A stretch of 64,000 nt of DNA from Eurosta solidaginis (taxonomy: Eukaryota; Arthropoda; Insecta; Diptera; Tephritidae): NCBI RefSeq assembly GCF_040869045.1, contig NC_090319.1:386709601-386773600 (forward strand). The letters are read 5' to 3'. The position numbers were made by a program, and so were the translations under genes. Each line of letters opens with the position of its first letter. Position 1 is the first letter of the stretch. The notes beneath the pieces were generated by a model. The model saw only the letters and a list, made by a program, of their open reading frames with translations, was not told the DNA's origin and made no database searches. Shown piece by piece: positions 1 through 10,831 of the stretch.

Positions 1-1828
1 GAAATGACCCTGATGGATCCGCCAAACCATCAAGAAATTATGCCGGAAGGGTCCCCAAATGATCCCGAAATAAAACAGAAAAAGTCACGAAACGACCCCT
101 AGAGGATCCCCAAATGATCCCGTATTAGCCCCAAAAAAGTCCCAAAATGACCCTGACGGGATCCCGAAAGGATTCCGAAAACAATACAGAAATGATGCCG
201 GAAAGGTCCTCAAATGATCCCCTAATAGTCCCGAAATGACCGTGACGGGATCCCGACAACTATCCAGAAATGATGCCGAAAGGGTCCGCAAATGATCCCG
301 TATTAGTCGAAAAAAGTCCCGAAAGGACAACGACGGGATCCCGGACGAATCCCAAAAACCATCCAGAAATGATGCCGGTAGGTATCCCAAATGATCCCGA
401 AATAGTCCCGAAATGACCTCGTCGGCATCCCGGACGGATCCCGAAAATTATCCAGAAATGATGCCGGAAAGGTTCCCAAATGATCCCCTAATAGTCCCGA
501 AATTACCCTAATGGGATCCCGGACGGATTCCGAAAACCATCCAGAAATGATGCCGAAAGGGTTCCCAAATGATCCCGTATTAGTCGCGAAAAAGTCCCGA
601 AATGGCCCCGACGGGATCCCGGACGGATCCCGAAAACCATCCAGAAATGATGCCGAAAGTGTTCCCAAATAATCCCGTATTAGTCGCGAAAAAGTCCCGA
701 AATGACCCCGACGGGATCCCGGACGGATCCCGAAAACCATCCAGAAATGATGCCGGATGAGCCCCAAAATGATCCCGAAAAAGTCCCCAAATTACCCCGA
801 CGAGATCCCGGACGGATCCCGAAAACCAACCGAAAGGGTCCGCAAATGATCCCGTATTAGTCGAAAAAAGTCCCGAAAGGACCACGACGGGATCCCGGAC
901 GAATCCCAAAAACCATCCAGAAATGATGCCGGTAGGTATCCCAAATGATCCCGAAATAGTCCCGAAATGACCTCGTCGGCATCCCGGACGGATCCCGAAA
1001 ATTATCCAGAAATGATGCCGGAAAGGTTCCCAAATGATCCCCTAATAGTCCCGAAATTACCCTAATGGGATCCCGGACGGATCCCGAAAACCATCCAGAA
1101 ATGATGCCGAAAGGGTTCCGAAATGATCCCGTATTAGTCGCGAAAAAGTCCCGAAATGACCCCGACGGGATCCCGGACGGATCCCGAAAACCATCCAGAA
1201 ATGATGCCGAAAGGGTTCCCAAATGATCCCGTATTAGTCGCGAAAAAGTCCCGAAATGACCCCGACGGGATCCCGGACTGATCCCGAAAACCATCCAGAA
1301 ATGATGCCGGATGAGCCCCAAAATGATCCCGAAAAAGTCCCCAAATGACCCCGACGAGATCCCGGACGGATCCCGAAAACCATCCAGAAATGATGCCGGA
1401 AGAGCCCCCGAATGATCCCGAAAAAGTCCCCAAATGACCCCGACGATATCCCGGACGGATCCCGAAAACCATCCAGAAATGATGCCGGAAGAGCCCTCAA
1501 ATGATCCCGAAAAAGTCCCCATATGACCCCGACGAGATCCCGGACGGATCCCGAAAACCATCCAGAAATGATGCCGGAAGGGTCCCCAAATGATCTCGAA
1601 ATAGCCCCGAAATGATTCCGGAATAGTCCCGAAAATGTTCCAAAATAACCCCGACGGGATCCCGGACGGATCCCGTAAACTATACAGAAATGATCCCGGA
1701 AGGGTCCCAAAATGATCCCGAAATAGTCCCGAAAAAGTCCCGAAATTACCCCGGCGTAATCCCGGACCGATCCCGAAAACCATCCAGAAATGATCCCGGA
1801 AGGGTCTCGATATGACCCTTACGGGATT
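1..1828 (-). repeat. GATCC-rich minisatellite, ~90-100 bp units
   Basis: About 18-19 imperfect tandem units of roughly 89-100 bp. Each carries CCATCCAGAAATGATGCC, ATCCCGGACGGATCCCG and AGTCCCGAAATGACC. Unit length alternates mainly because some units contain an extra ~10 bp (GTATTAGTCG). It is the internal array of the Helitron above. The same array occurs in opposite orientation at about 61560-62180 and as a single unit at 7735-7830. Long open frames on the minus strand here are a by-product of the repeat and are not genes. Confidence 0.9.
276..1383. repeat. Higher-order tandem duplication, 554 bp x 2
   Basis: Within the minisatellite, 276-829 and 830-1383 are two adjacent copies of a 554-bp block of several base units. 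The landmarks CCGAAAGGGTCCGC (276 and 830), GTATTAGTCG (577 and 1131, 677 and 1231) and CCATCC (737 and 1291) all recur at exactly 554 bp. The junction near 828 is an abrupt unit fusion. The copies differ at few sites, so this block duplicated after the base array formed. Confidence 0.85.
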
Positions 1829-2545
1829 ACAAATAAGGTGAAGCTAATTATAAAACCATGTTAATAAGGCAGCAGGCGCATTGGAGCGAATAAAAAGTTA
1901 GATAGAAACATACAGGTAAAGCTAATAAAAGCGTGCTAATAAAAACAATTGATGGAGGGCGGATGGCGGGAGTAGAGGAGAGGACCACTGATCGTTCCTC
2001 CAAAATTGTCTAGATCTCGTTCTGTATGTACCAGATACCAAAAACTATTGATTTAGGAGAAAATTTAGATTGAGTTATAACAATTTATGGATTTTACACC
2101 AGAGGGGGAGATAAAGGGGGGCGGGCGGAGGGTGTCACTGCTTACTTTGTAAGCCCTCGACTTATTTGACCCCTTGAGTCTGTGATATTGGTGAAGGCCA
2201 GTATACGTAAAGTTATAATGTGTAAAAATTATGAAAAATAATTTCTCGAAGGGTCGTGGGACACCCACCCCTCTTTCCATCTTCGAAAAAAATTTCGCTA
2301 GTAGACTACTGTCTGTGTCCCAAATTTCATCAAAATCCGTGTAGCCATTCTGGCGTGATTCAGTCGCAAAGACGAAAAAATATAATAATTAAATTATAAC
2401 TGTTCCTAGGGGGCGGAGACCACGCCCCTTTTGAAAAATATATAGCTAGTAGATCCTTCTAGACTATTGGCTATATGTGTGCAAAATTTCATCCAAATCG
2501 GTCCAGCCGTTCTTGCGTTATTGAGTCACAAAGACAAACGTCTGG

Positions 2546-2638
2546 ACAAACATCCAAACATCCAAACATCCAAACATCCAAACATCCAAACATCTAAACA
2601 TCCAAACATCCAAACATCCAAACATCTTAACATCCAAA
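2546..2638. repeat. 8-bp microsatellite (AACATCCA)n
   Basis: Around eleven near-perfect copies of an 8-bp unit near the 5' end of the Helitron. The related copy at ~50510 has only two or three degenerate units, so the array expanded in this copy. Confidence 0.9.
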
Positions 2639-2673
2639 CTTTCCCATTTATAATATATATATTAGATTACAAG

Positions 2674-3808
2674 TTAATTTGTTATTTCTATAGCTGACCC
2701 CGTAAGCGTTTCTTCAGGACCACTTTCGAGAACTAATTCCGCTGAGCTCAAGACCCATTTTTTGAGCTTACTAGCTTCAACAACACCATTGTATGATATT
2801 TGTGTGATTTGGCAACCGTCGACATCGCGTACTACATACCTGTCATGAGGTAGGACCCGTTCAATTACATAAGGCCCACGATATTTTGGATCTAATTTTT
2901 TGTTGGTGCCTGTCGTAGTGTTACTGTGTCTAATAACTACGTAATAGCCTTTCTCATACTTTTCAGCAGGCCCATTACGTTTCAGAAAGTAGTAATGATT
3001 TGATTCTTCCGATTTGATTATATTTTTTTGTGCGGCATCTCTCACTAAAGCTAAGTCACGCTCAACTACACTGTTACTCTCGTCTAAGTACTCAGTTAAT
3101 TCATCAATAGTTTCACCCCGCGGAGCGACGCCAAATAGGAGGATAGAAGGTGTTGTTTTTGTTGTCATATGGACAGTATTCTTTAATATATATTCAGCGT
3201 TGCGCAACGTATGTGGCCAATCTGCATGCCCATGTTTTTCACAAGATTTAGCCATTAGGGGAGTTAGGACAGGGTTAACTCGTTCCACCTGACCATTTGC
3301 GGTTGCATTCAGTATATGTTGTATATATTTTTATTTTTTTTTCTACAAATTCTTTGAATTCGGCCGATGTGAAAGACGTGCCTCGATCACTGATGATACG
3401 TCGGAGTCGGCTATAGCTATCAAAGAAGTTTTGGAGTGCTGCGCATGACTCCTTAGGGCTCGTAGTTGTTGCAGCGTACAACTTCGTAAACTTTGTAAAG
3501 CCGTCTATAACGACCAATATATACTTCTTTTTTGAGCTGATGGCAGGTAAGGGACCTAAATGGTCAATATGTATGGTGTCAAAGAAGATGGGAGTTTTTG
3601 GAATATTAAATAAATTTCGTTTATTCGTTCGCATCGGTGCAAAATACACTATACACTTTAAGCAGTTACGGATAAAATTATGAACACGAGTTTTCATCTG
3701 AGGAAACCAGTAGTGCTTTTTTATTTCAGCACAACACTTGTCTATACCTAAGTGTCCAATTTTTTCGTGTGTATATCTGATAACATTATTTACCATTTCA
3801 TTTGGCAC
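2674..3808 (-). pseudogene. Ty3/gypsy integrase fragment
   Basis: Two overlapping frames encode a retroelement integrase. The upstream part (3808 down to 3275) has a zinc-binding region with H...H and a CLKC pair, then a core with FDTIHIDHLGP and ISDRGTSF, matching the first two acidic residues of the DDE core. The downstream part (3288 to 2674) has the third-acid region context and the C-terminal domain with GPYVIERVLPHDRYVV. A frameshift near 3280-3300 separates them, so this is broken. It follows the RT/RNase H fragment on the same strand, in normal pol order. Metaviridae-type element; the family below Ty3/gypsy is not assigned. Confidence 0.85.
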
Positions 3809-3832
3809 GTATAATCGACGAATATTCGAAGG

Positions 3833-4762
3833 CTATATTTGGTAAACAACTTCGTCTCGCAGCTCATATTCATTACTTTCTTCAGTCTCTAATTTGGATC
3901 TAAGGCGGCAAATTTCAAGGTCACGACTCTGTGCTATTCGTAATTGAAAGTCAATATCAAGGTCACTTACAGCACCATTATTCTCTATTCGACTTAATGC
4001 ATCCACATGAGTCATTGATTTTCCAGGTCTGTGTTGTATTGTATAACTGTACTGTTCCAACTGAAGTGCCCAGCGAGCAATTTTCGCTGAACCATTTTCA
4101 TTAGCTAATGTTTTTGCCAATGCATCACAGTCAGTTACAATCTTAAATGGCCTACGATCGAAATATGTATGAAAGCGTCGTAATGCGTACACAATAGCAA
4201 GAGTTTGTAGTTCTTAACTGTGTAATTTACTTTCCGATACAGACGTAGTCTTTGAAAAAAAAGCAATAGGGTGAAATTTTGAATCATCTTGTTTTTGCAG
4301 CAGCGCAGCACCAAATCCCTTCGAGCTAGCATCGCAGTGTAATTCAGTATCTCGCCCTGGATCAAATATGGCTAAAATAGGTGGGTCTATGAACTTTTGA
4401 CGTAACGTAAGGAAGGCTTGGCGGCATTCTTCAAAAAAAATAAAAGGTGTATCTTTTTTAATAAGTTGAGTCAATGGGTAAACAAGTTTTGAAAAGCCCG
4501 GCACAAAACGACGGAAGAACGAGAATAAACCAAGACATGTTTGTAACTGCCTATGACTTCTTGGCATCGGATATTGCTGAATTGCTTCAATATGCCGATT
4601 GCTTGGCGAAATTCCGGAAGAGTTGGCTTTAAACCCTAGGTATTCTAACTCAGTTTGCGCGAATTTACATTTTTTTAAATTGAGTTCAAGACCGAAAGAA
4701 CGAAGTCTTTTAATTACCAGAGAATTTAAACACAATGAGAAGGAGTTTTTTTTGGCATCCAC
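3833..4762 (-). pseudogene. Ty3/gypsy reverse transcriptase C-part and RNase H fragment
   Basis: The frame at 4762-4214 encodes the end of an RT domain (LEYLGF, then the connection with FRRFVPGFSKL) running into RNase H with LHCDASSKGFGAAL. After a stop near 4213, the 4192-3833 frame continues RNase H with IVTDCDAL and the HVDALSR motif, then the linker toward integrase. The palm with the YxDD motif is missing: homology stops near 4765. The fragment is therefore 5'-truncated and interrupted. LTRs were not found on either side, so this is a dead internal piece. Confidence 0.85.
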
Positions 4763-4765
4763 TGC

Positions 4766-6786
4766 TTACGATCCATTTGCATGTGACACGTCTTGCACTT
4801 CACCACTAATCCCCAAATTCATGTTAAATTAACAGGGTGCAAGACGTAACAGAAAATTCTCTTAACGATTTTCTCTGTTCGTCTGTTACCAAAAAATTTT
4901 CTGATCAGAGCAAGTATATTGCAAATTTAATTCTCTGATTTTTTGTAAATAAATTATGATGGTTGGAAGGTTGAAGTCTTCGGCACAGACGAAGACAGTC
5001 CTGTCCTTACTTGTTTTTTTTATATTCAAAGTGTGAATTTGAATCTGTGCCTATGATTCAGGGCAAAACAAAAACAAAAGTGCTACAAGTGTATAGGGGT
5101 TGAGCAGCTCCGATGTAAAGAAATATTTTGACAAGTATAAAATACATTATTCAGTCAACAAATATAGTCAAAAAAGATTCAGAAAGCTGAATTAAAAATT
5201 ATTATAAATTTTTGATGTCCTAAAGTAAACACATTTGATTCAAATATGATTCCAAAATGTGGTTGAAAAAATATATTCAGTGTTTGATCATCTAAAGTAT
5301 TCATATTTGATTATTTCTTTTGTTCAATTGTATGGTAAGTCATTATTTTGTCAGAAAGAGTAATCAAATTATATTGATATGTAGGGAAATTGAAAATTTA
5401 ATCACCTAAATGGTGAGTGGGTATAAACAAACCTAGATTGGTATATATGTACACACATATATTCCGAAACTAAAGATCAGCCTACACCCCCATTTCCCAC
5501 CCACTTCATTGATACCAATATATCCATGCATAAGCTAACAAATGTTTGTACATTCACATGTTCAAATAAAAGACAAACTGTTTCAATCAACCACTTCCTA
5601 CAAAAACTATTCTTACGCACAAGCATATGTACAAATCTATGTTCATATGTAAGCTAAGAAATATTTTTATATTCGCATGTTGACAAACAAAACAAAATTC
5701 ACTTCAACCATCCAACCATACGCACAAGCACACATACATATGTACATATGCATGCTCATGTTTTGTATGTAAATCGCAAAATCCTGAAATTTAGCTTCAT
5801 CTTGATTTTTCATTCATAAATGCTTCTTCTTAAGTTGTCCGAATTGATGATAGAATTCGGCAACATGGCATTTGATAAAATCGTCAAAAGACAAATTTTT
5901 GCGATTTTATAAATTCCAACTTCGATGCATATTGGGGGTATTCATTATGACGAGCATATCTACTTTCATAACCCCGCACTTTTCCTATGAAATAATACCA
6001 AACTATTTATAAGCCTGTATGAAAGTACTAATATGGTAGTAAAAAATGCAAATAAACATGCACAGATATTACCTAGTAATTGTCCACTAACATATTAACT
6101 ATATAATCTAAAACTTTCCATCCATTGTTCATATAAATTATTGCAAATAATTTTCCCCTATCCTGAATTGCCGAGTTGTCACAGCTTATGGACATTTTTA
6201 TTTGCTATTTGAAACCCCCTATCATATTCTGCCGAAAAATTGTTCGCGCAGTCACGCTGCCAAATTTGCAGCAACTGTGTTGCAGTTGCTACATAAGAGT
6301 GGTGTTTTACCCGTTTCTGGCCCGAATTCGCACTGTGACGTCATACTGTATATGCTGACTTGTTTATCACATGTCAGTACAAAGTAAGAATTTTACATTA
6401 TTTTCATAGATACAAATTAATATATGGGAGCGGCGAAATAAATTAAAGTAATTTTGCGAAGAAATATAACATTATTTCGCAAAAGAGAAATAAATTCGTT
6501 TATTTTAATTTTATAATAAATTCCCCTTTTAGCTGTGAGTTATTAAAGGTATAAACGGCAACACTTTTAACCACCGACGACACATAATTTGGCTCGTGCC
6601 TATTGTATTTCGTCGGCTAATTGCTACGAGCATTGATATTTATATCTGTGGTCACAAACCATAATCGCCTAACTCCAGTTAGGACAAAATTTAGTTATTA
6701 GTGCCAGCATGTTCAGCGTAATCAGTTCTATGGGTCATCCATTTTTATGTCTGTATCTTTTTTTAGAAAAAAGTTATTAAAAAAAA
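4766..6786. other. AT-rich intergenic stretch, no gene recognised
   Basis: No credible ORF or repeat family was recognised. Two degenerate ~105-bp tandem copies seem present at about 5530-5740 (shared GTTCATATGTAAGCTAAGAA-like sequence) within (ACATATGTAC)-type low-complexity sequence. The short overlapping ORFs near 6176-6387 show no family features. Confidence 0.4.
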
Positions 6787-7518
6787 CTTTTTTCCCTTCT
6801 CGCATTCCTCGTATTCTAAATAAAAATTCCTTGTGAGTTTTTTCACTTCTCCCTTTCCTCTTATTCTGAACAATGTTCGAAAAAGCGGAAACCGGTTATG
6901 GGAGAAAAGTAGGTATTCAGACCAATTCTAAATATTCTCGCGGAATTTTGTTTTCGCGGATTTTTTTTGAAAAAACTCACAAGGAATTTTTATTTATGGT
7001 GTTTTCTTTTCTTCACGAAAATGTCGCCTTCACGCCAACCCTTCAAAAAGTTGTGTTCTGTTGTAAAATCAGCTTAGCATCAATAGAGGGCATCATTATC
7101 TTTTCTCGACAACCTACCCCTAAAAATGGCCAAAAATGCAACATTTCTTGCCCTCGCTGCCATTGATGGTGCAGAAAACAGCCCTGTGAATTAGTTGATG
7201 AATCACACGAACCTGAAGCGAATTCTATATATGTACGTATGCGTCGCATCATGCCTCACTCAAAAGCAATTTGCGATCACGGTTGACAGCGAACAACCAC
7301 ACGAACTGCATTTTTTTGTAAAAATGGTTACAATTTTTGTTCTTTTCAAGTCATGCAGGGTGGCACTGAACATTTTAAGTGGATACAATTTCACTGGGCG
7401 AAGTGAGAATCTTAAAAATATTTGACCCTGAAAGTACCGACATTTTCGTGTAGAAAAGAAATCACCATTAGAATACGAGGAAGGGAAAAAACTCGCACGG
7501 AATTTTCGTTTAGAATTA
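6787..7518. repeat. Foldback-type inverted repeat element
   Basis: Nested inverted repeats. 6817-6845 is a perfect 29-bp inverted copy of 6968-6996. 6996-7028 is an imperfect inverted copy of about 7435-7468, sharing CACGAAAATGTCG. CCTCGTATTCTAA at ~6806 pairs with TTAGAATACGAGG at 7468-7480. The unit with GAGTTTTTTC is also partly tandem on the left side. This suggests a foldback or MITE-like DNA element. No transposase is inside, and target duplications were not identified. Confidence 0.6.
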
Positions 7519-7734
7519 ACAAATTTTCTTTTAAGTATTTTAACTTAATAAACAAAACAAAAAATTGAATGTTATGTGTAAGGAAAGTTATGTCCACCAA
7601 TTTCGAAAGCGCCAAGGGAAATATTGGCCAAATTAAAAAGTGTATACATAAGGTGGTTCCATAAGAAAGTGAACCTTGGTGCAGAGATAATTTTTCTTAT
7701 AAAATTGAAGACAGTGTGAATACTAAGGATCATT

Positions 7735-7984
7735 TCTGGGTCCGACCGGGATCCAGTTGGGGTAATTTCGGGACTTTTTCGGGATCATTTTGGGACCCTT
7801 CCGGGATCATTTTTGGATGGTTTGAGGACCCTATCAGTTTATCACCTCATTTAGTTCTTTTTTTTACTCTATTACAAAAATAAAGTACATTAGACAGACA
7901 AAATATTTTAAACAGATAACTTGATAAGCAAGCTAACGTGAATAGACCATATATTTAATTTTCTCCTTGCGGACGGGGCCGCTA
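7735..7984 (+). mobile_element. Helitron 3' end with one minisatellite unit
   Basis: One GATCC-family unit (7735-7830, in the opposite orientation to the array at 1-1828) is followed by ~150 bp of unique sequence and ends in a GC-rich hairpin, GCGGACGGGGCCGC, running into CTAGT at 7980-7984, then T. The same tail, longer (ending GGCTAGT), occurs at 50440-50488. The hairpin plus CTRRT end is the Helitron 3' hallmark, which links the minisatellite to this family. Confidence 0.65.
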
Positions 7985-8066
7985 GTTTATAATATTAATA
8001 AGACAAGATGTTCATGGTTTATATATATGTTAGTCTAAAAGGTTGTGTCCTCTGGTTACTTACAGC

Positions 8067-8420
8067 ACAATTTCGGGAACATTTCCGTACTCCTGAGATT
8101 ATATCAAGACTGTTTGGGATATTTTTCAGGATGAAATCGGAACTATTTAGGACAGTTCGAAACAGTGTTCGGAATCTTTTCGGAATATTTTAGAATACCT
8201 CATGATTATTTCGGGATTGTGCTTGGAATCGTTTCAGAACTGTTTATAGATTAGACTCTTTGAGACTATTAAAGGACCGTTTCGGGATTATTTGAGGAAC
8301 ATTTTCCGGACAATTTCAAATTTTTCTAGGACTATTTCGGGACCGTTTAGAAACTGTGTTCGAGATCTTCTTGGTGCTGTTTCGGATCCTTTTATGAATT
8401 GTTTTCGTAATAATATCGTC
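8067..8420 (+). repeat. Degenerate tandem repeats (TTTCGGGA-type)
   Basis: Many diverged copies of a ~25-30 bp motif resembling TTTCGGGACTATTTAGGAAC. The array looks like an old relative of the GATCC minisatellite, but period and unit number are not reliably readable by eye. Confidence 0.45.
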
Positions 8421-8560
8421 GACTTTTTGGGTACTAACTCCATATAGTTTCGAGATTGTATTTCACTATTGTTTAGGGAATCATATCAGAGGAACTGCCA
8501 CCCAATATTTTTTAACTATCGCCGAATCTGTTCGTGGTTTTCGGAAATATTTTTTTCGAA
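8421..8560 (+). repeat. Left copy of duplicated block flanking the protease homologue
   Basis: This ~140-bp block, with ACTAACTCCATATAGTTTC and GAGGAACTGCCACC, recurs at about 10319-10475 in the same orientation. It marks the start of a tandem duplication whose unit includes the protease-homologue gene. Confidence 0.75.
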
Positions 8561-8818
8561 AAAAATTATATTTTTGTTATAACTTTTTAACAAAAGGTGG
8601 ACAAACGAAATTTTTTCCTGGACAAATGGTGGACAAACGAATGAGATATGGTTTTATTAATTACTCGCTTGTGTAGGTGCCAACTACACAGAGCTTAAAT
8701 TTATATGAGAGTGTCATTATCTATAAACGCTTAATGAGCCTTTTGTATTTGCCATAAATAAATATTTAATTTTAGCACGCACTTTTATCCAAAATTTTAC
8801 ACGCGCTATAATTGATCG

Positions 8819-9165
8819 AAGCGGCCGCCGTGCTCTACCTACCACACCGAGGGTCCTGTGTTCAACTCCCGGGCAGAGTAACATCCAAAATGAGGAAACA
8901 AGTTTTTCAATTAGACACCAATTTCTCTAATTGGCGTCTCCTCTCGTAAGTGTTTAGCATACACTTCGAGTGTATTTCTGCCATGAAAAGCTACTCAGTG
9001 AAAACTCATCTGCCTTGCAGATGCCGTTCGAAGTCGGCGTAAAAACATGTAGGTGTCGTCTCGCCAATTTGTAGGAAAAATTAAAAGAAGCACGACGCAA
9101 ATTGGAAGATAAGCTCGGCCTAAAATCTCTTTGGAGGTTATCGCGCCTTGCGTTTATTTATTTAT
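8819..9165 (+). mobile_element. tRNA-derived SINE
   Basis: The 5' part contains a tRNA-like block with CGAGGGTCCTGTGTTCAAC, a good Pol III B box (GTTCAA core). A conserved body follows (GCCATGAAAAGCT, CTGCCTTGCAGATGCC) with a 3' end GGTTATCGCGCC and an ATTT-repeat tail. The A box is poorly preserved. A fragment of the same 3' end is at 31846-31885. It lies between the duplicated block and the protease homologue, within duplication unit 1; unit 2 lacks it, so it inserted after the duplication or was lost from unit 2. Confidence 0.75.
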
Positions 9166-9312
9166 TTTATTTATAATAGACAGAGTGAAAACAAACAAGA
9201 TTTTTTATTGTATAGCCTTGAGTATAATTTAGATGTATTGTTGTTATTTAAAATTCCTGAAATTTGGACTGATAAGTTGTTGTTTATTTTTTATTCACAT
9301 GACACAATTAGG

Positions 9313-9320
9313 TATAAATA
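9313..9320 (+). promoter_or_regulatory. TATA box of the protease homologue
   Basis: TATAAATA lies 67 bp upstream of the start codon, leaving room for a start site near 9340 (TCGGTG context) and a ~45-nt leader. Position and match are good for a fly core promoter. Confidence 0.6.
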
Positions 9321-9386
9321 GCGCCCACAAAATTTATCTCGGTGTGCTTTATACTTAAAAAGTGGTGAAAAAGTTGTTAAATTAAA

Positions 9387-10145
9387 ATGAATTCACGCAT
9401 TAATTTCGTGATCCTGTTTGTTGTTCTCAGCTGCCTTCTATCCTATACGAATGCGCATTTTCGCATTGTAAACGGCAACGATATAAAAATAAGGCAGAGT
9501 CCACATTCGGTGGCTATATTTATTTCTTACCAGCAAGTGTGCGCTGGTTCCTTAGTAACTTTAACATCGGTGGTTACAACGGCGCATTGCGTTTTTAATG
9601 AACCAAAGGAAGATATCCTCGTTATAGCTGGCATAAGCAATATAAAAAAAATATTAAAGGGGCAAAAACGCAAAGTGGAGAGTATACATTATTATCATGG
9701 TTATAATGACAAATCATCATTTATGGACATTGCTGTGGTTAAAGTGTGTTCATCCTTTGAACAGAATAGGGCAGTAAAATCAATAAATCTCTGCGATACT
9801 ATACCAGTACCGGGCGTGGATATGAAAGTTAGTGGATGGGGTTCGGTAACTTATGGTGAAAAGATTGATAACACTCATCTCAAAAATACTACAATGCGTA
9901 TAATATCGTTCGGTGAATGCCAGAAACAATATGACAATATACCGATGATTCTACCAATCACAATCACTTGTGCTTCATCTAGTCTTGGCGATACGGGCTG
10001 TGGAGATGCTGGAGCAGGGGCAATTGTGAATAACCAACTTTGTGCGGTGGCAATCGGTGGTTGGGACAATCCCAGTATTCCAAGTTTATTTACAGATGTA
10101 ACAAATGCAATAGTTTTTAAATTTTTAAAAACCTATATATCTTGA
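9387..10145 (+). CDS. Secreted serine protease homologue, catalytically dead (S to A)
   Basis: 252 codons, single exon. Residues 1-23 form a hydrophobic signal peptide. A short pro-segment ends at Arg26, followed by the activation-type start IVNG (27-30). The chymotrypsin-fold triad has His67 (TTAHC) and Asp114 (MDIAVV), but the serine motif usually written GDSGGP reads GDAGAG at 206-211, so the nucleophile is Ala208. Cysteines at 52/68, 136, 178/195 and 205/219 fit conserved disulfides. The fold is complete and length is normal for a small S1A protein. It should therefore be a non-catalytic homologue, perhaps a binding, cofactor or decoy protein; the partner is unknown. A TATA box precedes it and AATAAA follows at 10281. 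A diverged, broken paralogue lies immediately downstream. No intron is evident. Confidence 0.88.
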   Translation: MNSRINFVILFVVLSCLLSYTNAHFRIVNGNDIKIRQSPHSVAIFISYQQVCAGSLVTLTSVVTTAHCVFNEPKEDILVIAGISNIKKILKGQKRKVESIHYYHGYNDKSSFMDIAVVKVCSSFEQNRAVKSINLCDTIPVPGVDMKVSGWGSVTYGEKIDNTHLKNTTMRIISFGECQKQYDNIPMILPITITCASSSLGDTGCGDAGAGAIVNNQLCAVAIGGWDNPSIPSLFTDVTNAIVFKFLKTYIS

Positions 10146-10280
10146 ATGATTCCATGGCGTGAACCATATTATAATACTTTATTTAATATATAAAAAAAAA
10201 AAGTCTATTAAATGTTTTTCATTCGAACGTGTCATATATGTATGTATTTTTGATTATACAAAACATACTCATTTAAGAAA

Positions 10281-10286
10281 AATAAA
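10281..10286 (+). terminator. Candidate polyadenylation signal
   Basis: AATAAA about 136 nt after the stop codon of the protease homologue, in AT-rich 3' flank. The flank TTTTTCATTCGAAC...GATTATACAAAAC is also conserved in the paralogue at 16092-16141, suggesting it is part of the duplicated 3' UTR. Confidence 0.45.
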
Positions 10287-10318
10287 AATTTTTTAAGGAT
10301 TTTGATTATCACAATGGG

Positions 10319-10475
10319 ACCTTTTTGGACACTAACTCCATATAGTTTCAAGATTGCTTTCGAAAGTATTTTACAATTGTTTATGGAATCATATCGGAGG
10401 AACTGCCACCGAATATTTTTTAACTATCGCCGGATCTGTTCGTTGTTTTCGGAAATATTTCAGGATCATTTAAAA
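10319..10475 (+). repeat. Right copy of duplicated block (start of unit 2)
   Basis: Direct repeat of 8421-8560, about 85 percent similar by eye. It precedes the truncated paralogue at 10614, in the same order as block and gene in unit 1. This supports tandem duplication of block plus gene rather than independent insertions. Confidence 0.75.
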
Positions 10476-10613
10476 AAAAGTATTTCGGGGGAATATTTGG
10501 TCCTCATTTTTTAAGAACTTCACTACATCCTTCCTTCTGTTTATCACCGTGTGCTTATCTCCGTGACTGTGAGTCTAAAGGTACCTTTCTACTACAATTT
10601 TCGCTGAAGGGGA

Positions 10614-10831
10614 TTGAATTATTCCCCGTTTTCCTTACTTCTTATTCTATCCTATAGGAATGCGCAATTTCGCATTGTAAATGGCGAAGATATAGGAATG
10701 AAGCACAGCCCACATTCGGTAGCAGTATTTAGTTGTTCCGTGTATGTGTGCGTTCGTTCCTTAGTTACAGTGGTGGTGGTTACAGATGAGCATTGCGTAT
10801 TTGATGAAGGAGAAGAAGATATCGTCGTTAT
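10614..10831 (+). pseudogene. Serine protease homologue paralogue, 5' fragment
   Basis: The encoded product aligns with residues ~10-80 of the neighbour: signal-peptide remnant, FRIVNGEDIGMKHSPHSVAV, a VxVRSLVTV segment and the His region, which reads TDEHCVF instead of TTAHCVF (His and Cys kept). Homology ends at 10831, where the (AAC)n tail of a minus-strand LINE begins. The Asp and Ser regions are absent. Its C-terminal codons and 3' UTR resurface at 13445-13599 and 16051-16154. Divergence from the intact copy is clearly greater than 20 percent by eye, so the duplication is not recent. Confidence 0.85.

Larger units (their letters stand above)
1..2666 (-). mobile_element. Non-autonomous Helitron, 5' part (runs off left edge)
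   Basis: Read on the minus strand, the element starts with TC at 2666-2665, directly after an A, which is the Helitron insertion rule. An AT-rich leader, a GTTTG/GGATG-rich stretch and about 800 bp of unique sequence follow, then the GATCC minisatellite continues to the window edge. The first ~800 bp are repeated in opposite orientation at 50490-51283, which fixes the 5' boundary. No Rep or helicase coding sequence is visible, so it would depend on an autonomous partner. The 3' end (hairpin plus CTAGT) lies outside the window; related 3' ends are at 7984 and 50488. Helitron assignment rests on terminal features. Confidence 0.7.

Noticed and set aside
85..1783. Several long minus-strand ORFs of 100-300 codons with repeated RDPSGIPSGSF-like peptides
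   Set aside because: They occur in all three frames of a non-coding minisatellite with units not divisible by three; same effect at 61342-62252. Repeat artefact.
2546..2638. CRISPR-like regular spacing
   Set aside because: Contiguous 8-bp microsatellite without spacers, in a eukaryotic Helitron.
8840..8880. tRNA gene
   Set aside because: Only the B box region is tRNA-like; no cloverleaf can be formed and the body and ATTT tail are those of a SINE.
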